From assembly GCA_021373115.1 (NCBI GenBank), contig JAJFTI010000035.1, forward strand, positions 31,418-95,417: a DNA stretch of 64,000 nt. The letters run 5' to 3'. This document shows, piece after piece, positions 16,427 through 24,669 of the stretch. The translations under genes and the position numbers were made by a program. This DNA is from Eubacteriales bacterium. Its GTDB lineage: Bacteria > Bacillota > Clostridia > Christensenellales > CAG-138. The notes beneath the pieces are model-generated. The model made no database searches and was not told the origin of the DNA. It worked only from the letters and a program-made list of their open reading frames with translations. Each line of letters starts with the position of its first letter. Position 1 is the first letter of the stretch.

Positions 16427-17434
16427 ATGAAACCGAAAGGACTGTCCATAAAAACGCGGATCGGGCTGCGAACGTGGCATATCGGCAGAACCGCGCTGCT
16501 GGTCCTGCCAATCGCGCTGATGCAGGCCATCGTAATCGCGGTTGTATACCTTATTGTGCGTTCAGATTTGCTGCGTATAGCAAAAACGATGCTCGTCCTG
16601 ATCGATCTGTGGTTCGGCGAGTCGCTCGTATACGGAGTTTGGTTTGTGCTGCAGGAGAAGTTCATGGACTATCAGGCGTTTCGGCAGAAAGTCGCGCGGG
16701 AAACGAAGCGCGCGCGCTTGCATCAGGAACTGCTGACGAACGATCCGGACGAGGAAGTCCGCCTGGCGGCGGTCGAAAAGGTTTATGAAATAAACCGTCT
16801 GAACGATATCGCGCTGAACGACGAAAATTGGCGCGTACGCGCGGCGGCGGCGGCTGGCATTCATCATCCAGGCGACGCGGAGGCGCTTCTTCGCGCGTCC
16901 GGCGATCCGGACGTGAGAATGCTTGCTATGTTGAAGATTTGCGATGTCGCGGTTTTACGGGAATATGCGCTGAATGATCCGGATTACAGAGTCCGCGCAG
17001 CCGCGGCCGGAAAAATCGAATCTCCCGAAATCCTGCTGGAGATCATCGACGGTGAGCAAAGCGAGAGTGTTTGGCGGGTTTGCCTGCCAAAGCTGATCCG
17101 GAAAAGCAAGGTGGACGGAATCATTCCGGAAAACGTCCGAACGGCGATTCGAAACGCGAAATACGTGGAAAAGATGTTAAACCTAAAGGTTTGCCCCGAT
17201 TGCGGCGCGGAAGTCTTTATGCATGAAGAATGCAGGGATGTTGACATCGACAACATCAGCGAATACGACGATGATCCGATACTGGTCGAGCATTATCACT
17301 TCTATAAATGTAGTGGTTGCAGGAGGGAAGAAGAGTGGCGCCGCTGGCTAGAACCATTTGACCGGGGCTTCGCGGTTCCGCTTGCTTCCTTTCTGGACGA
17401 GGCGGACAAAAAGGCTGAGGATCATGAAAATTAG
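16427..17434 (+). CDS. HEAT-like repeat, zinc-ribbon membrane protein, paralogue 2
   Basis: This 335-residue member is the longest of the trio. It opens with MKPKGLSIKT and has two hydrophobic helices (about residues 23-70). A longer array of HEAT-like units follows (EEVRLAAVEKV, WRVRAAAAAGI, YRVRAAAAGKI). The C-terminal zinc ribbon has CPDCG and a second CSGC, and the end is FAVPLASFLDE. The start at 16427 is fixed by homology with the paralogues; the purine site (AAAGGCG) is a little distant. A longer frame upstream overlaps paralogue 1 and is not supported. Confidence 0.75.
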   Translation: MKPKGLSIKTRIGLRTWHIGRTALLVLPIALMQAIVIAVVYLIVRSDLLRIAKTMLVLIDLWFGESLVYGVWFVLQEKFMDYQAFRQKVARETKRARLHQELLTNDPDEEVRLAAVEKVYEINRLNDIALNDENWRVRAAAAAGIHHPGDAEALLRASGDPDVRMLAMLKICDVAVLREYALNDPDYRVRAAAAGKIESPEILLEIIDGEQSESVWRVCLPKLIRKSKVDGIIPENVRTAIRNAKYVEKMLNLKVCPDCGAEVFMHEECRDVDIDNISEYDDDPILVEHYHFYKCSGCRREEEWRRWLEPFDRGFAVPLASFLDEADKKAEDHEN

Positions 17435-17556
17435 CCAAACGTTTTCGAAGCCCGTTTTGAATGTTCGACGGATGGCAGCAGAATGATCCATCATTCGTTT
17501 AGCCGGAAGGTCGCTCGTCCGGCTTGCGCAGGATGAAACAGAAAGGCGGAAACAAA

Positions 17557-18276
17557 GTGAAACCCAGCGGATTATCCCGAAAGACGGATCTCCGGTTCCG
17601 GACGAATTATTTCTTGAGAAAGGTGCTTCGTGTTTGCGGCATCGCTTTATTTACTGCGGCTTTTTTAGCCTTGATATGGGTCATAATCCGATCCGGTATT
17701 TCGCTTGCCGGGAAGATCGAACTCGGAATTTTAACCGCGCTGCCCATGATTATCGTTCCAGGCGCTTTTCTAATGGAAGAAGCGGAATTCACCTTTGACG
17801 TATTTCGCGAGGAAGCGGTCAAGCGCACTTCCGATGCGGTTCTATTGGAAGAAATTGCGTTGCTGGATAACGATCCGGTTGTCCGATGGAACGCCGCCTC
17901 GCAGGTGCGAGATGCGGAACTGGCGGAGAAGCTGATTCGCTCATCGAAAGACGCGTTGGTTTGCTGCAATTGCCTACCGGTGCTGATTCGCGCGAATGTA
18001 GTGGACGGAAGGCTTTCCGGCCGGATTGGAACCCTGATCAACGCTTCAGCCTGCGCGAATACGTTCCGGGAAAGACCTCTTTGCCAAGATTGTTATAACT
18101 TGGTTACACAACGGGAAGCCAGAGTACAGAGATACCTCTACTGTTCGACGGATACCGTGGTCTGCGATGAAGATGACGTTTTTATCGAATATATCTGTAC
18201 GCATTGCGGGCGTGTGTCCGAGGAGGACTTTTCCATTACGCTGGATTCCCTTTTGCCAGACGATTCTCAAATATAA
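17557..18276 (+). CDS. HEAT-like repeat, zinc-ribbon membrane protein, paralogue 3
   Basis: This 239-residue member opens with a GTG start at 17557 (VKPSGLSRKT), chosen because it aligns with the other two and follows AAAGGCGG. It keeps the two hydrophobic helices and the zinc ribbon (CQDC and CTHCG). It has only one or two recognisable repeat units (VVRWNAASQV). The end, ITLDSLLPDD, matches the closing motif of its neighbours. A strong hairpin follows. No function is known to me. Confidence 0.72.
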   Translation: MKPSGLSRKTDLRFRTNYFLRKVLRVCGIALFTAAFLALIWVIIRSGISLAGKIELGILTALPMIIVPGAFLMEEAEFTFDVFREEAVKRTSDAVLLEEIALLDNDPVVRWNAASQVRDAELAEKLIRSSKDALVCCNCLPVLIRANVVDGRLSGRIGTLINASACANTFRERPLCQDCYNLVTQREARVQRYLYCSTDTVVCDEDDVFIEYICTHCGRVSEEDFSITLDSLLPDDSQI

Positions 18277-18280
18277 ATTG

Positions 18281-18311
18281 AATACGGAGGGGCGATCCAC
18301 CCCTCCGTATT
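18281..18311. terminator. bidirectional hairpin between convergent genes
   Basis: AATACGGAGGGG pairs perfectly with CCCCTCCGTATT around a seven-base loop. It separates paralogue 3 from the ATC-hydrolase-like gene. Confidence 0.8.
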
Positions 18312-18320
18312 GAAATCCGA

Positions 18321-18983
18321 TTATTTTCGATCCGCAAATCCGGTTTCCGGCGCCCAGACGCAATTGCCCGTCATTTCATAATGGCAATTGCAGCAGTCGT
18401 CTCCGTCTCCCAGCGTTTTTGTACGGGAAAACCCATTGGAGAGACGGTTTGCAAAGAGGTAATCCATGCGACAGATGCCCGGCAGCAGGCCGGCAACTCC
18501 AAATTGAGCGGACAGCTTCTGGAACGGACAGGTCAGGATATCGATTTCAAACGCCTCTTCGGACAGCTTTCGGTAGGCGATTCTCCAGTCGAGCGGGTGC
18601 AATTGATTCTGCTCCTGCCTGCTCAGGTGCAGCGCGGCTTTCTTTTGAAAGGAGCGGTAATAGGACCTTCCAATCGCTTTGGAAAGCCAGCGGGGGACGT
18701 TTGCGACCATCCGGTCGTTCATCATCCAGATACAGCGGTCAATCTCGGCCGGAGCCAGCTCCAGATCGCGAAACGCGCGGTACCAGGCGACATAGGCCGG
18801 GACGAAACGGTAGTTCAGGGAGAAGATGCTTTTGCCGATATCCGGAACCTGAGGCGCTACCTCTTTAAAATAGCGCAGCGAAAGCGAGCGGAACGTTTTC
18901 CAAAAAGCTTTGCCGTATTGCCGAATCAGAGTCCGGCGGCTTTGCAGCATGGTGTACCTGAAAATGACAGATGAACGAAGCAT
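18321..18983 (-). CDS. L-2-amino-thiazoline-4-carboxylic acid hydrolase family protein
   Basis: This roughly 220-residue protein resembles the ATC hydrolase family in its C-terminal half: CRMDYLFANRLSNGFSRTKT, a GDGDDCCNCHY segment, and scattered Cys and Trp. The first characterised enzyme opens the thiazoline ring on the way to cysteine, but most relatives are uncharacterised. The start is uncertain. I use the ATG at 18983, which has AAAGGA about 15 bases upstream; a TTG at 19034 would add 17 residues. It stands alone. Confidence 0.65.
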   Translation of the reverse strand: MLRSSVIFRYTMLQSRRTLIRQYGKAFWKTFRSLSLRYFKEVAPQVPDIGKSIFSLNYRFVPAYVAWYRAFRDLELAPAEIDRCIWMMNDRMVANVPRWLSKAIGRSYYRSFQKKAALHLSRQEQNQLHPLDWRIAYRKLSEEAFEIDILTCPFQKLSAQFGVAGLLPGICRMDYLFANRLSNGFSRTKTLGDGDDCCNCHYEMTGNCVWAPETGFADRK

Positions 18984-19370
18984 AGGGAAGGATACCGTTC
19001 CTTTCGTAAAATAGTTGATGATGCGAAAAATCAAAAAAAAAGGCTGGATTTACAGCTCTGGATATTATTATACAGGAGTCACGGCAAAAAAAGAAGGGGG
19101 GAATTGTTCACCAATACCCGTGAGATGATGTCCAGACCGACGCGATTTCGAGTGAACTTAACCGCTTCGGCCAATCGATTTTCCGTTGCAGGAGCAATCA
19201 AATCGTGTATAATAATAGAAATTAGGCGGCGGATTTACGATTAAAGCCGGTTGCACCGTATGAAAAACGGTATTCCAAGGGATGCGATACAATCGCAGGA
19301 GAAGCGCGCGGGCTTTTTTGCGCACAATCCATCCATGATTGCATTCGAAAAATTGCGGGGGAGCGGCGAT
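18984..19370. other. intergenic region between divergent genes
   Basis: Besides the promoter at 19186-19213, I see only a T-rich stretch upstream of the ATC-hydrolase-like gene and no coding sequence with a ribosome binding site. Confidence 0.4.
19186..19213 (+). promoter_or_regulatory. promoter of the second GntR gene
   Basis: TTGCAG and TATAAT are 16 bases apart, about 158 bases before the chosen start. Confidence 0.65.
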
Positions 19371-20138
19371 ATGGATTGGAATGAACTAAGGATTGTCTGG
19401 ACGGAGGAAGCGCCCGTCTATCAGCAGCTGGCCAACTATTTCAGCGCGCGGATTTCCTCTGCGGAGCTGAAGGAAGGGGACGCGCTGCCAACGGAGACCG
19501 CGCTGTGCAAGACGCTTGGCATCAGCCGCTCGACGGTGCGCCAGGCATTCCAGATGCTGGAGGACGAAGGCGTAATCATTCGAAAAAAACGGGTTGGAAC
19601 GCGCGTCTGCAAGCCGAAACTGAAGCGAAACATCAATAATCTCTATAATTTCACGACCGAAATGCATGCGCTTGGTCTCGCGCCAAGTTCGCGGCTGATT
19701 TCGTTTTCCACCGTTCACCCGCCGGTAAAGATTGCGGAGCTTCTGAACCTTTCTTCCGGCGACACCACGTTTCGAATCGAGCGGCTGCGCCTGGCGGACG
19801 GCGAACCGCTGCTGCTGGAGACAGCGTATATTCCAACATATATCTGCCCGGCGCTGGCGAAGGAACAGCTCAACGATTCGCTCTATGAAACGATTCGGGA
19901 GTGCTCCGGTTCTTCGCCGATGGAAGCAACGGAGATATATGAGGCGGTCATGCTGAACAAGCGTGACGCGGAGCTTATGAAACTGCGCGCGGGCGAGCCG
20001 GGGTTCCGTGTTCAGCGTATTTCGAAAAACACGGCGGGCGAAATCTTTGAATACTGTGTTGAGCTAGCGCGCGGGGATCGGAACAAGTTTCAAATCGTAC
20101 TGAAGAATTCCGGCATCCAGTATTCGCGCGTTCTATGA
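19371..20138 (+). CDS. GntR family regulator (HutC/UTRA type)
   Basis: This 255-residue protein has a GntR winged helix (about residues 12-80: PVYQQLANYFSARI, ALPTETALCKTLGISRSTVRQAF) and a UTRA effector domain (IERLRLADGEPLLLE). The ATG at 19371 follows GGGGGAG; upstream codons in frame are not needed for the domain. It stands alone between a strong promoter and a terminator. It is of the same family as the regulator at 5083-5802 but not a close copy. Confidence 0.87.
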   Translation: MDWNELRIVWTEEAPVYQQLANYFSARISSAELKEGDALPTETALCKTLGISRSTVRQAFQMLEDEGVIIRKKRVGTRVCKPKLKRNINNLYNFTTEMHALGLAPSSRLISFSTVHPPVKIAELLNLSSGDTTFRIERLRLADGEPLLLETAYIPTYICPALAKEQLNDSLYETIRECSGSSPMEATEIYEAVMLNKRDAELMKLRAGEPGFRVQRISKNTAGEIFEYCVELARGDRNKFQIVLKNSGIQYSRVL

Positions 20139-20172
20139 AAAGCGCCAAAATCGCGCTGGATTTTTGCTTTTC
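20137..20172 (+). terminator. terminator after the GntR gene
   Basis: GAAAAGC pairs with GCTTTTC, and AAAATC with GATTTT inside it, giving a long AT-rich hairpin that overlaps the stop codon region. Confidence 0.6.
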
Positions 20173-20517
20173 TTCGTGCTACAATAAAACTTGATCGATT
20201 CCTTGAAGGAAGCGCCGGGCATATCGGGAACTCGCATTCTTTGGTTCGAGGATCCAATCCCAGACGGCTGCCGAATTCAAGCCAAAGAGGGAATACCAAA
20301 TTTAAAAGTTTCTTACGCCGTTATGTAGTAGCATACGGCTAATTGTGGTTTTGGAGGATGGTAATTCCAGCGTCAAATAGCGCTTTAGGCCGAACTTCAT
20401 ACCATACATAATCGGAAAAACGCCGAATGAGACATGGAAATTCACAATTCTGCCACCTCAATTTTACTTATTTCGTATGTTATGGAAGAATAGTCACAAA
20501 AAAGAGCGGAATAGTGG
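20173..20517. other. 345-base stretch with no supported gene
   Basis: I find no reading frame with a ribosome binding site and no known RNA. A GGTTCGA at about 20240 recalls a tRNA T-loop, but the surrounding arms do not pair. Confidence 0.4.
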
Positions 20518-20546
20518 TTGATTCTATCGCAAATAGAAAGTATAAT
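20518..20546 (+). promoter_or_regulatory. promoter of the HPr-like gene
   Basis: TTGATT and TATAAT are separated by 17 bases, 35 bases before the start codon. Confidence 0.8.
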
Positions 20547-20580
20547 AGCATCGAAGACTAGGAAAGGAGAAAACAGTACA

Positions 20581-20856
20581 ATGCTGAAGATCAACGTTAC
20601 GAATCTCAGACGATTCTTTGAAGTCGTCAATGCCTGCGAAAGCTCAGTGCAGCTTATCGTTGCAGAGCGCGAACCGGAAGAACTCCGCGGAAACGGTTTT
20701 GTGCAGAACCTGCTGCTCGGCACGCAGAACGGAGTAACCAAGCTCTCAATTACGACCAGTTCCGACAAGGACACGGTCAAGCTGATTCGCTTCATGATGG
20801 AAGACGGAATCGCCAACGACGAAGCTACGGGCTCTGCGCTCGTTTCCGTCGCCTGA
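20581..20856 (+). CDS. small HPr-like domain protein
   Basis: This 91-residue protein has the strand-helix order expected of an HPr/Crh-like fold: strand MLKINV, helix LRRFFEVVNAC, strand SVQLIVAE, helix GFVQNLLLG, strand VTKLSIT and a final helix DTVKLIRFMME. It lacks the HPr active His and a clear regulatory Ser motif, so it is unlikely to carry phosphate in the sugar PTS. Similar orphan HPr-like proteins occur in Clostridia without known roles. AAAGGAGAAAA precedes the ATG, with its own promoter and terminator. Confidence 0.55.
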   Translation: MLKINVTNLRRFFEVVNACESSVQLIVAEREPEELRGNGFVQNLLLGTQNGVTKLSITTSSDKDTVKLIRFMMEDGIANDEATGSALVSVA

Positions 20857-20954
20857 CAGGACCCGATCATCAACAAGGTTCGTTCCTGAGGCGGAGGAAT
20901 TCCACCGACGGGCGAATCCGGGTCCTGGGCCGGAAAACAATTGAATAGCACAGA

Positions 20955-20981
20955 GTCCGCGAGAGTTCGCGGACCTTTTTA
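20955..20981 (+). terminator. terminator after the HPr-like gene
   Basis: GTCCGCGA pairs with TCGCGGAC around GAGT, followed by CTTTTTA. Confidence 0.9.
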
Positions 20982-21083
20982 TATTCGCAGATGATTCTGC
21001 CATTTGGCAGGAAAGGATAAAACAAGGACTCCATACGAAATGTACGGAGTCCTTACTGATTATAGATCGCCTGGATGCAGACT

Positions 21084-22220
21084 TTACTTAAACAGAGCGA
21101 GCAGTACGCCGGCTGCAACGGCGGAACCGATAACGCCGGCCACATTGGGGCCCATGGCGTGCATCAGCAGGTAGTTGGTGGGCTTTGCTTTTTGCCCTTC
21201 AACATGCGAAACGCGCGCCGCCATAGGCACGGCGGAGACGCCCGCAGAACCGATCAACGGGTTGATCTTTCCGCCAGAGAGCACATACATGAGCTTGCCG
21301 ATCAGCAGACCACCGACCGTGCTGAAGGTGAAAGCGAACAGACCCAGGCCGATGATCATCAGCGTACGCGGCTGCAGAAATGTTTCCGCGGATGCGGTTG
21401 CACCGACCGTTACGCCGAGGAAGATGGTTACGATATTGATCAGGGCGTTTCGCGACGTATCGGAGAGACGCTCGACAACGCCGGATTCCCGGAAAAGGTT
21501 TCCGAGCATCAGCATACCAATGAGCGGAGCAACCGAGGGGAGAAGCAGGATACAAAGCATCGAAACGACGATTGGGAAGCAAACGCGCTCGATTTTCGAG
21601 ACGTGGCGGAGCTGCACCATCTCGGTTTCGCGTTCTTTTTTTGTCGTCAGCGCGCGCATGATCGGCGGCTGAATAATCGGGATCAGCGCCATGTAGGAAT
21701 ACGCGGCAATTGCGATTGCGGGCAGCAGATCCGGCGCAAGCCGCGTCGTAAGATAGATGGCGGTCGGGCCGTCCGCTCCACCGATGATGCCGATCGAAGC
21801 GGCTTCGCCGGGCGTAAAGCCAAGCAGGTTTGCGACGATGAACGCGATGGCGATGCCGAACTGCGCGCCCGCGCCCATGAACAGGCTACTGGGTCTGGCG
21901 ATCAACGGCCCGAAATCCGTCATTGCGCCAATACCGAGGAAGATCAGCGAAGGATAAATGCCGAGTTTGACGCCCTGATAGAGGTAATACAGCAAACCGC
22001 CGGGCGAGGACTGGTCAATGGGTTTATCCATCAGTCCGGTAATTGGCAGATTCGCAAGCAGAATGCCAAAAGCAATTGGGAGCAGCAAGAGCGGCTCAAA
22101 CTGGCGAACGATCGCTAAATAAATCAGAACGCAGGCAACCAGCAGCATGACACCATGCTGCCAGGTGAAAGAGGTGAATCCAGAAGACTGGATTAATACG
22201 TCAAGAGCATGACCAAACAT
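21084..22220 (-). CDS. sodium ion-translocating decarboxylase subunit beta
   Basis: This 378-residue polytopic membrane protein has the conserved stretch ASIGIIGGADGPTAIYLT, containing the Asp region that couples decarboxylation to Na+ export, and a matching C-terminal half with NVAGVIGSAVAAG. It belongs to the OadB/GcdB/MmdB family, whose complexes decarboxylate oxaloacetate, glutaconyl-CoA or methylmalonyl-CoA. AGGAGG directly precedes the ATG at 22220. The small gamma subunit gene lies just upstream. The carboxyltransferase and biotin carrier genes are not in the window, so the substrate is open. Confidence 0.92.
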   Translation of the reverse strand: MFGHALDVLIQSSGFTSFTWQHGVMLLVACVLIYLAIVRQFEPLLLLPIAFGILLANLPITGLMDKPIDQSSPGGLLYYLYQGVKLGIYPSLIFLGIGAMTDFGPLIARPSSLFMGAGAQFGIAIAFIVANLLGFTPGEAASIGIIGGADGPTAIYLTTRLAPDLLPAIAIAAYSYMALIPIIQPPIMRALTTKKERETEMVQLRHVSKIERVCFPIVVSMLCILLLPSVAPLIGMLMLGNLFRESGVVERLSDTSRNALINIVTIFLGVTVGATASAETFLQPRTLMIIGLGLFAFTFSTVGGLLIGKLMYVLSGGKINPLIGSAGVSAVPMAARVSHVEGQKAKPTNYLLMHAMGPNVAGVIGSAVAAGVLLALFK

Positions 22221-22318
22221 GGGACCTCCTAATTGATGTGCGCCGTTAATTGCAAAAGTTGCGATCAAAACGCGGTTGTGCAGAGAAATGGTTCAATCGA
22301 TTTCGTGATAAAAATCGG

Positions 22319-22477
22319 TTAGTGCTGGGAGCGCAGCCGGCGTTTTTTCTTTTGCACATTTTCGGCTATGGCAAAAATCTGCGATAAGAACTCGATGAAT
22401 AAATAGAGTCCCAGCAGAACCAGAAACACAACTGCCATTAGGAATAAGGCGACGAGTAAGCTGTCGATTACTGACAT
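22319..22477 (-). CDS. sodium pump decarboxylase gamma subunit-like small membrane protein
   Basis: This 52-residue protein has one N-terminal membrane helix (about residues 6-30) followed by a basic tail (KKKRRLR). That is the plan of OadG/MmdD gamma subunits, which help assemble the Na+-pumping decarboxylase. It sits 98 bases upstream of the beta gene on the same strand and has AAGGAAAAA before its ATG. Sequence similarity is weak, as usual for this subunit, so position carries much of the call. Confidence 0.7.
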   Translation of the reverse strand: MSVIDSLLVALFLMAVVFLVLLGLYLFIEFLSQIFAIAENVQKKKRRLRSQH

Positions 22478-22677
22478 ATGAGTTTTTTCCTTCCTTCCGT
22501 TATTTAAAACTGAAAACTATAAAAAAAGGAGACTCCGATAAGAAGCTCCCGATTTGGTCCCTCAACTTGAAAGTCGATGATAACGGAGTAATCCGGTTCT
22601 TCCCTGATAAAGCTTCCGCAAACGCTGTCGAGCAAAAAACCAAACAATTCGTTTAGCCTGAATTCAACAAAAATTCA
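22478..22677 (-). other. about 200-base leader of the decarboxylase operon
   Basis: The transcript from the promoter at 22686-22714 would carry this leader. It contains a frame of about 53 codons open to 22510 but with no ribosome binding site, and a T-rich tract near 22520 that could attenuate transcription. I cannot assign it to a known riboswitch. Confidence 0.35.
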
Positions 22678-22692
22678 CTAGGAGAATCCTAG
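22678..22692. promoter_or_regulatory. palindrome overlapping the decarboxylase -10 box
   Basis: CTAGGA-GAA-TCCTAG is a perfect six-base inverted repeat that covers the minus-strand -10 hexamer, as a repressor site would. Confidence 0.5.
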
Positions 22693-22714
22693 CCTGTTTC
22701 GGCGTTTTTGTCAA
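22686..22714 (-). promoter_or_regulatory. promoter of the decarboxylase gamma-beta operon
   Basis: On the minus strand, TTGACA (22709-22714) and TAGGAT (22686-22691) are separated by 17 bases. Confidence 0.75.
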
Positions 22715-22968
22715 TCAAAATAACGACGAACCGGTCGATTTGTGTATGATTGTATATTTTTAAGGATATCCCGGTTCTTTATAATGGGACTTATCCATAG
22801 CGGCGCGAGCGCCGGCGCCGCCGTGAATGGAGAACGCAAGAAGGTTGGAGATGGTTGTCGTCAGCTTGCGCCGATACCTTTCATCCTAGTTTTTGCCGAA
22901 AAGCAGTCGAAACGAAATTGAGAACTTACGAAAGAAAGTGATAATGATTACATAAGCAAATTCGATCC
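22715..22968. other. intergenic stretch with GC-rich hairpin potential
   Basis: GGCGCGAGCGCCGGCGCCG-type sequence near 22801-22820 can fold, but I recognise no RNA family and no coding frame with a ribosome binding site. Confidence 0.3.
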
Positions 22969-22997
22969 TTGACAACCCGGAGTGCCCTTTCTAGAAT
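22969..22997 (+). promoter_or_regulatory. promoter of the Gfo/Idh/MocA gene
   Basis: TTGACA and TAGAAT are separated by 17 bases, 46 bases before the ATG. Confidence 0.8.
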
Positions 22998-23043
22998 GGA
23001 GAAAAACGGACAATCGATTCCATTCGAAACGGAGCGGAAGAAT

Positions 23044-24036
23044 ATGAGCGAACCCATTCGCATTGGCGTCGTCGGGACGAACTTCGTGAGCGATTGGATC
23101 TGTGAGGCGGCGGCTTTCACGGAAAACTGCGAAATTGCCGCGGTCTGTTCGCGGGACGAGGAACGCGGCGCGGCCTTTGCGAAAAAACACGGGATAGCCG
23201 CATACTTCTATGAGGAGGAAGCATTCCTATCCAGCCCCGATTTGGACGCCGTCTATCTTGCGAGCCCAAACGTTGCACATTACCGGCAGACCCTGCTTGC
23301 GCTGGGGTATGGCAAGCACGTGCTCTGCGAAAAACCGCTCGCCCTGAACGCCGCGCAGGCGGAACGGATGATGGAAGCCGCGCGGGATCGCGGCCGGGTT
23401 CTGCTGGAAGCGATTCGCCCGGTTTACGACCCGTTCCTCGCAGTTGTGAAAGAAAATCTGCCGAAAGTCGGGCGGATTCGGCGCGCGACATTTGAATTCT
23501 GCCAATACTCCTCCCGCTACGATCGGCTGAAAGCGGGCGAACGGCCAAACGTGTTTGAAGCATATCTGGGCAACGCCGCGCTGATGGATCTTGCGGTGTA
23601 CTGTCTGCATGTATGCGTCGCACTGTTCGGCATGCCGATTTCGCTGCGCGCGGGCGCAACCTTTCTCGAAAACGGTACCGAGGCGGCGGGAACAATCCTG
23701 CTTGATTATGGCGATCAGCAAACAACCGTCTCCTACTCCAAGGTGACGGATTCGATCTACCCAAGTATCATTCAGGGCGAGGAAGGCACGATTGCGTTCG
23801 ATACGTTGAATCAGCCAAGCTATATACGCCTGCACCGCCGCGACAAGCAAGTTGAGGAACTGCCGTTTTCGCCGGCGCAGAACAATATGGTATACGAGTT
23901 GAACGTGTTTGCGGATAAAATCCGCACCGGCGCGTTTACCACGCGATTTGACGAACAGAGCCTGCGGGTGCTGCGCTTGCTGGACACGGTGCGAAAGCAG
24001 ACCGGAATCGACTTTGGCGCCGGGGAAGAACTATAA
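23044..24036 (+). CDS. Gfo/Idh/MocA family oxidoreductase
   Basis: This 330-residue protein has an N-terminal Rossmann fold (IRIGVVGTNFVSDWI), the family motif CEKPLALNAAQAERM with the conserved Lys-Pro, and a C-terminal substrate-binding domain. Such enzymes oxidise or reduce sugars or related compounds with NAD(P). The C-terminal part resembles trans-1,2-dihydrobenzene-1,2-diol dehydrogenase-like members, but no substrate can be named. The ATG at 23044 follows GGAGCGG and agrees with the Rossmann start. It is a single-gene unit with its own promoter and terminator. Confidence 0.88.
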   Translation: MSEPIRIGVVGTNFVSDWICEAAAFTENCEIAAVCSRDEERGAAFAKKHGIAAYFYEEEAFLSSPDLDAVYLASPNVAHYRQTLLALGYGKHVLCEKPLALNAAQAERMMEAARDRGRVLLEAIRPVYDPFLAVVKENLPKVGRIRRATFEFCQYSSRYDRLKAGERPNVFEAYLGNAALMDLAVYCLHVCVALFGMPISLRAGATFLENGTEAAGTILLDYGDQQTTVSYSKVTDSIYPSIIQGEEGTIAFDTLNQPSYIRLHRRDKQVEELPFSPAQNNMVYELNVFADKIRTGAFTTRFDEQSLRVLRLLDTVRKQTGIDFGAGEEL

Positions 24037-24053
24037 CGTTTTTTTCGGGATTT

Positions 24054-24076
24054 ACGCTCTTCGGAGCGTTTTTTTC
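24054..24076 (+). terminator. terminator after the oxidoreductase gene
   Basis: ACGCTC pairs with GAGCGT around a TTCG tetraloop, followed by eight T. Confidence 0.92.
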
Positions 24077-24085
24077 TTTTTGGTA

Positions 24086-24114
24086 TTGACTTTTGGGAAA
24101 ATAGGTAATATATT
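24086..24114 (+). promoter_or_regulatory. promoter of the marR-flavodoxin operon
   Basis: TTGACT and TATATT are separated by 17 bases; the -10 lies inside the first operator palindrome. Confidence 0.8.
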
Positions 24115-24140
24115 ACATAGCTGAAAAGGTAATGCATTAC
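24105..24140. promoter_or_regulatory. twin MarR-type operators
   Basis: GTAATATATTAC (24105-24116) and GTAATGCATTAC (24129-24140) are two perfect 12-base palindromes with the same outer arms, 24 bases centre to centre. The first covers the -10 box and the second lies downstream of the transcription start. They are the expected targets of the MarR protein encoded next. Confidence 0.8.
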
Positions 24141-24160
24141 ATATTTGCGGAGGGATTGCT

Positions 24161-24622
24161 GTGGAGCAGATTCAAAACGCACTGGAAGGGATGGAGGATC
24201 GAACATTTGTGTTCGGTTCGCTGTTCGTTGCGGCAAACCGACTGGAAACGCTGCTGGACCGCGCGTTTGCACCGTATGGAATCACGAGCAAGCAATGGCT
24301 GCTGCTGATCACAATACAGTCGCTGTTTCGCGAGCCGCCAACGATCACGCAGGCTGCGTCAGCGATGGGAACCTCGCATCAAAACGTGAAACAGGTTGCA
24401 CGGAACCTCGAGCGAAGCGGTTTCCTAAAGCTGGAAAAGGACGCCCGGGACGCGAGGACGACCCGGCTGATCCCGACCGAAGCATGCCACGCATTCGCAG
24501 AAGATACCAGGCAGGCGGGCGAGCAGTTTATGCGGGAGGCGTTTGACGGCGTGTCCGACGACGAAGCGCACGGCGCGCGGAACACACTGCTGACCCTCTG
24601 GCAAAACACGCTGAAGATGTAA
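24161..24622 (+). CDS. MarR family transcriptional regulator
   Basis: This 153-residue protein has a MarR winged helix (about residues 35-105: ITSKQWLLLITIQ, TITQAASAMGTSHQNVKQVARNLERSGFL). The GTG at 24161 follows GGAGGG. Two identical-armed palindromes in its promoter point to autorepression. The flavodoxin-like gene lies 47 bases downstream and is probably co-regulated, so the ligand may be a redox-active or aromatic compound; that is inference. Confidence 0.88.
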   Translation: MEQIQNALEGMEDRTFVFGSLFVAANRLETLLDRAFAPYGITSKQWLLLITIQSLFREPPTITQAASAMGTSHQNVKQVARNLERSGFLKLEKDARDARTTRLIPTEACHAFAEDTRQAGEQFMREAFDGVSDDEAHGARNTLLTLWQNTLKM

Positions 24623-24669
24623 CGAACAAAAAACCGCGCCTGTCGCGGTGAAAAGAAGGAGAAAGAGAA

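Noticed and set aside
20230..20270. tRNA-like GGTTCGA in the gap after the GntR gene
   Set aside because: The flanking sequence does not form T, anticodon or acceptor arms.
20442..20951. A 169-codon minus-strand frame over the HPr-like gene
   Set aside because: The plus-strand gene has a promoter, ribosome site and terminator; this frame has none and is Ser/Arg-rich.
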